Source: Akkermansiaceae bacterium
Lineage (GTDB): Bacteria > Verrucomicrobiota > Verrucomicrobiia > Verrucomicrobiales > Akkermansiaceae
DNA length: 19,341 bases
Assembly (NCBI GenBank): GCA_014379305.1
Contig: JACMMB010000266.1
Coordinates: 1 to 19,341 of the forward strand
Direction of reading: 5' to 3'
Shown here: one piece after another, positions 15,601 to 19,341 of the stretch
How positions within the stretch are numbered: position 1 is the stretch's first letter
How the letters are laid out: every line of letters begins with the position of its first letter
Position numbers and translations under genes: made by a program
The notes under the pieces: generated by a model
Databases searched by the model: none
Seen by the model: only the letters and a program-made list of their open reading frames with translations
Told to the model about the DNA's origin: nothing

Positions 15601-16110
15601 AAAAGTCATGGCGGATTCATACGCTCATATAGCGAAATTAACAAAGGCACCGGATTCAGCGTTTATTTCCCCGCCACCTCACAGGCCACTGAGCCTCTGT
15701 CGCTGATGGAAGCCGGCGGTTTACCCTGCGGAAATGGCGAAACCGTTCTCATTATTGACGATGAACCTGCGATTCTCGAAATGACCCGTCTGTCACTGGA
15801 GAAATTCGGCTATCAGGTTATCACCGCAAGCAACGGCCCCGAAGCTGTCGAAATATACAGAATGAATTCCGCGCTGATATCCGTAATCATCACGGATATG
15901 ATGATGCCTCAACTTGACGGCCAGGCCACCATCAAGGCGCTCTTTGAAATCAATCCCAATGCGAACATCATCGCCGTCAGCGGCGTCCGTGCGAATGACG
16001 AAACAGCCAAAAAATCAGGTGTGGATTATAAAAACTTCATCCAAAAACCTTTCACTACGGAAATCATGCTTAAAACTTTGGCAAATATTCTTCATCCATC
16101 CGCTCAATGA
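12643..16110 (+). CDS. Hybrid sensor histidine kinase (GAF-PAS-GAF-GAF-PAS-HisKA-HATPase-REC)
   Basis: An 1155-residue soluble kinase with no membrane helix. The domains in order are: GAF at about 20-185 (GSCGQAIATLKTVIVEDI, SCWSVPVLG); PAS at 193-315 (AIWDWDIATDDLWWNESF); GAF at 320-488 (GRTIRSGKAVICEDI, RSLICLPL); a more divergent GAF at 490-650; PAS at 655-775; HisKA with GGIAHDLNNVLTPI (H794); HATPase with N905 in NLCVNARDAM, DTGHGMSQ and a GTGLGLSTS lid; and REC at about 1032-1150 with D1039/D1040, phospho-acceptor D1085 (ITDMMMPQLDG) and K1135. The HDLNN type of H box is shared with NtrB-like kinases. It starts 38 nt after the previous kinase. The NtrC-type regulator that follows is the obvious partner. 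It presumably senses an internal small molecule or redox signal; none can be named. Confidence 0.94.
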   Translation: MGDRIQTLPRKDEVVSRDKSYHTAHTELLEMVVEGKPLFDIFCKTTQLIESLSPLNTWCSLKLVSGGDISLSLAAAPSLPEDFIDALNNINADPSSGSCGQAIATLKTVIVEDILIDRHHVVYRELAISSGIKSCWSVPVLGNSGEAIAVITCYYHCHHKPSETEVSRVEDMRKLLSLAIGKNRDAEKIIHSNERFKSVAAATTDAIWDWDIATDDLWWNESFSELFGFEGKGRGPTITGWLERVHPDERDRVWNSLIEATAGTQRKWLSEYRFLRKNGSYAHVLDRAEVIFDADGKPIRMIGGMTDMTPHRQAQLKLISMHRAFEMLSSCNQVLIRATDESQLLEDICNLVTKAGGYSVAWVGYADNGPDQKIIPIKHVGAEQGYLTEIELSYSETHSTGNGPGGRTIRSGKAVICEDISKEGSGFFWKDEALRRGFRSLICLPLKDESKCFGFLALISNEINAVSKDEEKLLQELADNLSFGITAIHNREKQERTRDVVVKVAQSVSHGIGKEFYNLLTRNMVESLGATGGLIGKINSQSHSVNTLSFVLNGKFQENIEYTLLNTPCEKVLVESICVFERGVGELFPRDHIIEELGIEGYAGIALYNHHQEVVGLIAILFTEPIPDSFLVKSILQIFAARAASEMDRQEADARIFEQASLLDKARDAIFTCDLNHCISFWNKSAERLYGWSKEEIIGESVKDLLFTEDESYLNALSATMEHGEWIGELQHVDKRGNKMTVESRWNLVRSARGKPKAILVINTDITQHKKLEQQFLRAQRLESIGTLAGGIAHDLNNVLTPISMSIELLRSSISDDRGNELLDTIAISTRRGAEMIGQVLAYARGLGGRRIEVSVISIIAELERIIRDTFPKTISIETQLDDNLLSIEGDPTQIHQVLLNLCVNARDAMPQGGRLLISATNVEIDEEYALVEADAKPGTYICLEVEDTGHGMSQDTIEKIYDPFFTTKDFGKGTGLGLSTSLAIVKSHGGFIRSYSEINKGTGFSVYFPATSQATEPLSLMEAGGLPCGNGETVLIIDDEPAILEMTRLSLEKFGYQVITASNGPEAVEIYRMNSALISVIITDMMMPQLDGQATIKALFEINPNANIIAVSGVRANDETAKKSGVDYKNFIQKPFTTEIMLKTLANILHPSAQ

Positions 16111-16152
16111 TTCCATTCGAATCCCCTATTCAAGCATTCATAATCCAATTAT

Positions 16153-17517
16153 TTGAAATCCCCCGAAGTGGCCTCCCTCCCTCCAAATTTACTCATTGTC
16201 GATGACGATGAAACCATCCAGCGCCTGCTCGCCATGGCCGCCAAAGACCATGGTTGGCGCCCTCTTACCGCCAACTCCGGCAAGGAAGCCATCGACAAAA
16301 TCGATTCCAGGATCGAAGCCGTCGTCCTCGATCTTGGACTCCCGGGAATGGATGGAATCGAAACCATCGGACAACTTCATAAAAAATTCCCGCAGGTGCC
16401 CGTGATCATGCTCACTGGCATGAACAATGCCGAAACCGCCGTCCAGGCTCTTAAAGCCGGTGCCACCGACTACCTTACCAAGCCCTTCGAGCTGCAGCGA
16501 CTTTTTGACCTTTTGCACACCGCCGTCAGCAACCCGATACCAGCCGCTCCTTCCACCAGGGCATTCCGCAAAAATGACACCACGGCTCTCACCACGCTGA
16601 GCCCCCGAATGAAACTTCTCTTCCGCCAGATCGAAAAAGCCGCCAAGCTCGACAGCACCATCCTGCTCACCGGCGAAAGCGGTACCGGAAAAACCTTTTA
16701 CGCGCGCCAAATCCATCTGCTCAGCAATCGCGCGCATGAAGACTTTATTACCGTCAGCTGCCCCGCCCTGCCCCGCGAGCTCCTTGAAACCGAACTTTTC
16801 GGCCACGAAAAAGGCGCTTTTACAGGCGCCAGCAGCTCACGTGCGGGCCGCTTCGAACAAGCTTCAAATGGAACCATCTTTCTCGATGAAATCGGCGACC
16901 TCCCGCCTGAACTCCAGCCGAAGCTGCTCAACGTTCTGCAGGATCGCGAATTTTTCCGTGTCGGTGGAAATAAACTCATCAAAACCAACGCCCGCGTCAT
17001 CGCCGCCACCAATGTCGATCTCCACGGCCGCGTCGAAGCCGGCACGTTCCGCCAGGATCTTTATTACCGGCTCAACATCATCGAATTGATCATTCCACCA
17101 CTCCGGGAGAGAAAAGAGGATCTGTATCTTATCATCGAGAACATCCTCGCCCGCATAGCCAAAAACAGAAATACCAAAACCTGGACTCTCACGGATGCCG
17201 CGGCAGTTGCCCTGCAGAAATTCAACTGGCCCGGCAATGTCCGGCAGTTGGAAAATGTGCTGGAACGTGCAACCGCCTTCTCCGATGGCCACACCATTGA
17301 TGCCGAGGATGTCATTTCCGTACTTGAATCTCCAACCCCGACCTCCGGGAAAAGCGAAATGTTATCCGAACCGAACCTCACTCTTCAGGAAATCGAACGC
17401 GAAGCCTTCATCCGGACCTACCTTCGCACAGGCAAAAACAAGGCCCGCACTGCCCGCGAATTGGGAATATCCGAGCGTTCTGTTTATAATCTCCTCACCC
17501 GCCATGGGCTGAAGTGA
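16153..17517 (+). CDS. NtrC-family sigma54-dependent response regulator
   Basis: A 454-residue activator of sigma54 RNA polymerase. The receiver domain (12-125) has D17-D18-D19, phospho-acceptor D60 (VVLDLGLPGMDG) and KPF near 108-110. The AAA+ domain (about 150-385) has Walker A GESGTGKT (K180), the intact sigma54-contact loop GAFTGA (221-226) and Walker B IFLDEI (D245, E246), followed by an arginine-rich sensor region. The C-terminal Fis-type helix-turn-helix (about 415-454) ends TARELGISERSVYNLLTRHGLK. The start is unusual: the frame begins with TTG at 16153, with GTG at 16168 (codon 6) as an alternative; no ATG exists before the receiver. It lies 42 nt after the hybrid kinase and just before a candidate sigma54 promoter and dyad. 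Confidence 0.94.
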   Translation: MKSPEVASLPPNLLIVDDDETIQRLLAMAAKDHGWRPLTANSGKEAIDKIDSRIEAVVLDLGLPGMDGIETIGQLHKKFPQVPVIMLTGMNNAETAVQALKAGATDYLTKPFELQRLFDLLHTAVSNPIPAAPSTRAFRKNDTTALTTLSPRMKLLFRQIEKAAKLDSTILLTGESGTGKTFYARQIHLLSNRAHEDFITVSCPALPRELLETELFGHEKGAFTGASSSRAGRFEQASNGTIFLDEIGDLPPELQPKLLNVLQDREFFRVGGNKLIKTNARVIAATNVDLHGRVEAGTFRQDLYYRLNIIELIIPPLRERKEDLYLIIENILARIAKNRNTKTWTLTDAAAVALQKFNWPGNVRQLENVLERATAFSDGHTIDAEDVISVLESPTPTSGKSEMLSEPNLTLQEIEREAFIRTYLRTGKNKARTARELGISERSVYNLLTRHGLK

Positions 17518-17526
17518 AACTCTGGC

Positions 17527-17577
17527 TATTTTGCCCGATAAACCATGCAAAATATCCAATTTAATCCTGCAAATATT
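17527..17577 (+). promoter_or_regulatory. Dyad plus half-site, candidate enhancer for the NtrC-type regulator
   Basis: TATTTTGC (17527-17534) and GCAAAATA (17547-17554) form a perfect 8-bp inverted repeat with a 12-nt centre. A near copy of the right arm, TGCAAATATT, follows at 17568-17577, 22 bp after TGCAAAATAT at 17546, so on the same face of the helix. The sites lie about 115-165 bp before the predicted sigma54 start, a usual enhancer distance. In RNA the dyad could instead be a weak hairpin after the regulator's stop. Confidence 0.4.
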
Positions 17578-17665
17578 ACAGGGAGCGCATTCTAATTATC
17601 TCTTACATAAATACATTGATTTATATTTCTTTATTTTTAAGTGACTTATAGATCATTTTATTTTG

Positions 17666-17682
17666 TGGCATGTCTCCTGCAA
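17666..17682 (+). promoter_or_regulatory. Candidate sigma54 (-24/-12) promoter for the S41 protease
   Basis: TGGCAT, five nucleotides, then CTGCAA match the consensus TGGCAC-N5-TTGCW in 5 of 6 and 3 of 4 core positions. The invariant GG (17667-17668) and GC (17679-17680) are exactly 10 nt apart. Predicted transcription start is near 17692. The next gene upstream encodes a sigma54 activator with an intact GAFTGA loop. Confidence 0.5.
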
Positions 17683-17694
17683 TATACCAATCGA

Positions 17695-17727
17695 TTCTCT
17701 GGGGGGAGAAATAGGGGCTTCGGCCCC
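17695..17727 (+). other. Two small leader hairpins, one with a UUCG tetraloop
   Basis: TTCTC/GAGAA (17695-17699, 17706-17710) closes a TGGGGG loop. Right after it GGGGC/GCCCC-type arms (17714-17718, 17723-17727) close a C(UUCG)G tetraloop, which is exceptionally stable in RNA. Both lie in the predicted leader of the protease mRNA. Confidence 0.5.
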
Positions 17728-17740
17728 GTATCCAAAACCG

Positions 17741-17780
17741 CCCGCCGGGATGCTTGATTCTTTGAATCGCATCCGGCGGG
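17741..17780 (+). repeat. 17-bp imperfect hairpin in the protease leader
   Basis: CCCGCCG/CGGCGGG (7 bp), a bulged G, GATGC/GCATC (5 bp), a bulged TT and GATTC/GAATC (5 bp) close a TTT loop. It is followed by TTGGTTGAT, not a real U-tract. It could be a leader structure, a weak terminator or a dispersed intergenic palindrome; only one copy is in the window. Confidence 0.55.
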
Positions 17781-17861
17781 TTGGTTGATGGATTCAAGCA
17801 AGCCCAACGCTTCTTGAAAATTTTCTCCCCGCGCATCTGATTCGATGCTAGCTCATTGGCC

Positions 17862-19076
17862 ATGAGATTTCTCTGGCTCGTCATTGCAGCTTCAAGCCCA
17901 CTTCCAGCGGAGCCGACCAAAGCTTCTGACCCGCAGGAAGCCGCATATCCCGCGCTTGAGCGGTTTGTGACCGTTCTGGAAGCCGTCCGCAAACGCCATC
18001 CGGACCTCGACAAGCTGGCCTACGACCGCCTCATCAACCAAGCGCTGGACGGGATGCTCTCCAGCCTCGATCCCCACTCGTCGTTCATCCATCCTGAGAT
18101 GGCACCAATGGTATCCAAGGAAGGCACCCTCGATAACGAGCTCAAATCCCTCGGCCTCAGCATTTCCAGGGATTCTGAAAATGTGTTTGTATCGGCGACC
18201 GAAAAATCAGGTCCGGCGGACAAAGCAGGCATCCTTCCCAATACCGCCATTCTCACGATCAATGGCACCTCTGCCGTCGATCTATCCCTCGCCGAGCTCC
18301 TTGAAATGCTTCGAGGCAGTCCCGGAGAAAAAACCGCATTCACCCTTCGCAATCCCGAGCGCCCCGGCGAACTCAGCACCACACTCACCCACCGCTTTGT
18401 CGAAGCACGCTCGCTCATCGAAGCCACCCTGCTGCCAAAGCACCCGACCATTGGCTACCTGCGCCTGGCCATGTTCGGAACCCATAGCGCCCGCGAAATC
18501 GAAACCGCGCTCGACGACCTTGAGGACAACGGCATGAAATCACTCATCCTCGATCTCCGCGAGAACGGCGGCGGCGACCTCCATCAGACGGTCAAAATCC
18601 TCGGCCTGTTTGTCCCGCCGAATAACACCGTTGTCACCGTCAGGGAACGCGATAAACCCGAGGAAAAACTCAACACCCCCGGGCGCCAGCGCCGCAAGCG
18701 CGGTTACCCCATCGCGGTTCTCATCGACCGCAATTCCGCCTCCGCCGCCGAACTCGCTCCCGGCGCATTGCGTGATCTCAAACGCGCCACCATCATCGGC
18801 GAGCGCAGCTATGGCAAAGGCTCCGTCCAAAACATCGTCCCCATGAGTCACGGCACCGCCTTGCGACTCACCATCGCCACCTACCACACACCATCCGGAA
18901 ACACCCCCCATCTCAAAGGCATCGAACCCGATACGAAAATCACCATCACCGACACCGACCGGGATTTCTTCCGCCAGGCCGGCCACCCTTCCTCCCTTTC
19001 GGAAACCGAAAGCAAAGCCTTGGCCGCTTGGGCGGATCCCTGCATCGCCGAAGCGGTGAAAATCCTCCAAAAATAA
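17862..19076 (+). CDS. S41 family C-terminal processing protease (Ctp/Prc type), exported
   Basis: A 404-residue envelope protease. A short signal peptide (MRFLWLVIAASSPLPA) leads into the family N-terminal segment (LDGMLSSLDPHSSFIHPEM). A PDZ domain spans about residues 95-180 (GLSISRD, PADKAGILPNTAILTING). The S41 core has LILDLRENGGGDLHQTV and the Ser-Lys dyad: S294 in NSASAAE and K319 in SYGKGSVQ, exactly 25 residues apart as in Prc. These enzymes trim the C-termini of periplasmic proteins or degrade cell-wall hydrolases. The ATG at 17862 is preferred to an in-frame TTG two codons earlier. There is no C-terminal extension or peptidoglycan-binding domain. Regulation by sigma54 is proposed from the upstream region. 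Confidence 0.93.
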   Translation: MRFLWLVIAASSPLPAEPTKASDPQEAAYPALERFVTVLEAVRKRHPDLDKLAYDRLINQALDGMLSSLDPHSSFIHPEMAPMVSKEGTLDNELKSLGLSISRDSENVFVSATEKSGPADKAGILPNTAILTINGTSAVDLSLAELLEMLRGSPGEKTAFTLRNPERPGELSTTLTHRFVEARSLIEATLLPKHPTIGYLRLAMFGTHSAREIETALDDLEDNGMKSLILDLRENGGGDLHQTVKILGLFVPPNNTVVTVRERDKPEEKLNTPGRQRRKRGYPIAVLIDRNSASAAELAPGALRDLKRATIIGERSYGKGSVQNIVPMSHGTALRLTIATYHTPSGNTPHLKGIEPDTKITITDTDRDFFRQAGHPSSLSETESKALAAWADPCIAEAVKILQK

Positions 19077-19112
19077 ACCTGTGCCCCCAACGCTCTCCCC
19101 GGAAAAGCGAAT

Positions 19113-19142
19113 CGGCAGACAACCGGGGGGGAATGTCTGCCG
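19113..19142 (+). repeat. Hairpin with a G7 loop after the protease gene
   Basis: CGGCAGACA (19113-19121) and TGTCTGCCG (19134-19142) form a perfect 9-bp stem with a 12-nt loop holding seven G residues. A weak CTACTTTT tract follows 4 nt later, so it may serve as a poor terminator for the protease mRNA, whose stop is 37 nt upstream. Confidence 0.55.
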
Positions 19143-19169
19143 ACGCTACTTTTGGGGGGAGTTACCTCG

Positions 19170-19197
19170 GCGAATGAGTGGGGGGCGTCTCATTCGC
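19170..19197 (+). repeat. Second hairpin with a G6 loop
   Basis: GCGAATGAG (19170-19178) and CTCATTCGC (19189-19197) form a perfect 9-bp stem with a 10-nt loop holding six G residues. It follows the first hairpin by 27 nt and shares its design but not its stem sequence. No U-tract follows on either strand. Confidence 0.5.
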
Positions 19198-19289
19198 GTC
19201 GACGTATTAGAAATACCCTATATCGGCCATAGTTCCATTACGCAATCACGTAGTTTGTGACTTTTTCCCGCCTGCTTGTCACATCAGGC

Positions 19290-19341
19290 ATGATTCCAGG
19301 GTGGAAATCGGCCAAAACCCGATCACTTGCTCTTCGCCGCC
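19290..19341 (+). CDS. Possible start of the next gene (17 codons seen)
   Basis: An ATG at 19290 opens a frame that begins MIPGWKSAKTRSLALRR and runs off the window. The basic stretch followed by hydrophobic residues could be the start of a signal peptide. A GTG at 19301 in another frame is also open. Nothing more can be said from so short a piece. Confidence 0.2.
   Translation, partial: MIPGWKSAKTRSLALRR

Larger units (their letters stand above)
17518..17861 (+). other. 344-nt gap between the sigma54 activator and the S41 protease
   Basis: There is no protein gene here on either strand; a 130-codon minus-strand frame across it is antisense noise. The left part (17518-17660) is very A/T-rich and contains a perfect dyad and an extra half-site. 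A sigma54-like promoter follows at 17666-17682. The right part (17692-17861) would be a transcribed leader with three hairpins. The whole reads as a regulatory region for the protease gene. Confidence 0.6.

Noticed and set aside
17621..18013. 130-codon minus-strand frame across the gap before the protease
   Set aside because: It is made of the hairpin region plus the antisense of the protease signal peptide and has no recognisable protein features.
1..19341. CRISPR arrays, tRNA or rRNA genes, insertion sequences, prophage or toxin-antitoxin genes
   Set aside because: I looked through the gaps and gene products and saw no repeated spacers, no cloverleaf-like sequence and no transposase or phage motif.

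Overview
The window looks like ordinary chromosome from a Gram-negative bacterium, most probably a member of the Verrucomicrobiota. This rests on the style of the S20 and S14 proteins, the near absence of Shine-Dalgarno sequences, the abundance of lipoproteins and exported proteins, and the mix of families (DUF1802, FmdB-type zinc ribbon, secreted VWA protein). The lineage is inferred; no rRNA is present to confirm it.

Left half (1-8794): every gene lies on the minus strand. Reading in the direction of transcription from the divergent centre near 8.8 kb, they are: rpsN; an FmdB-like zinc ribbon; a CNNM/CorC-type membrane protein with a CBS pair; a processive GT2 glycosyltransferase followed 3 nt later by an L,D-transpeptidase lipoprotein; rpsT; a small CxxC zinc-ribbon protein; a DUF1802 protein; a 3D-domain lipoprotein; aroK overlapping queG by 4 nt; and the 5' end of a nuoM-like gene that leaves the window. 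Intrinsic terminators can be placed after rpsN, rpsT, the 3D lipoprotein and queG. Good sigma70-type promoters precede rpsT and the GT2 gene.

Right half (8923-19341): every gene lies on the plus strand. A secreted VWA protein comes first. It is followed by a PhoB/OmpR-type response regulator overlapping its membrane histidine kinase by 4 nt, then a 1155-residue cytosolic hybrid kinase (GAF-PAS-GAF-GAF-PAS-HisKA-HATPase-REC), an NtrC-type sigma54 activator with an intact GAFTGA loop, and an exported S41 (Ctp/Prc-type) protease with an intact Ser-Lys dyad.

The most interesting part is the 344-nt gap between the sigma54 activator and the protease. It holds a -24/-12 type sigma54 promoter candidate (GG-N10-GC), a perfect 8-bp dyad plus an extra half-site 110-165 bp upstream of the predicted start (where an enhancer-binding protein usually sits), and a leader of about 170 nt with three hairpins. 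Together this suggests a self-contained circuit: hybrid kinase to NtrC-type activator to sigma54-driven envelope protease. A second group of G-rich-loop hairpins lies just after the protease gene.

A second curious pattern is that both ribosomal-protein genes, rpsN and rpsT, end in an intrinsic terminator whose U-tract runs almost directly into the start codon of a small zinc-ribbon gene (3 nt and 9 nt away). No CRISPR array, tRNA, rRNA, insertion sequence or prophage gene was seen.
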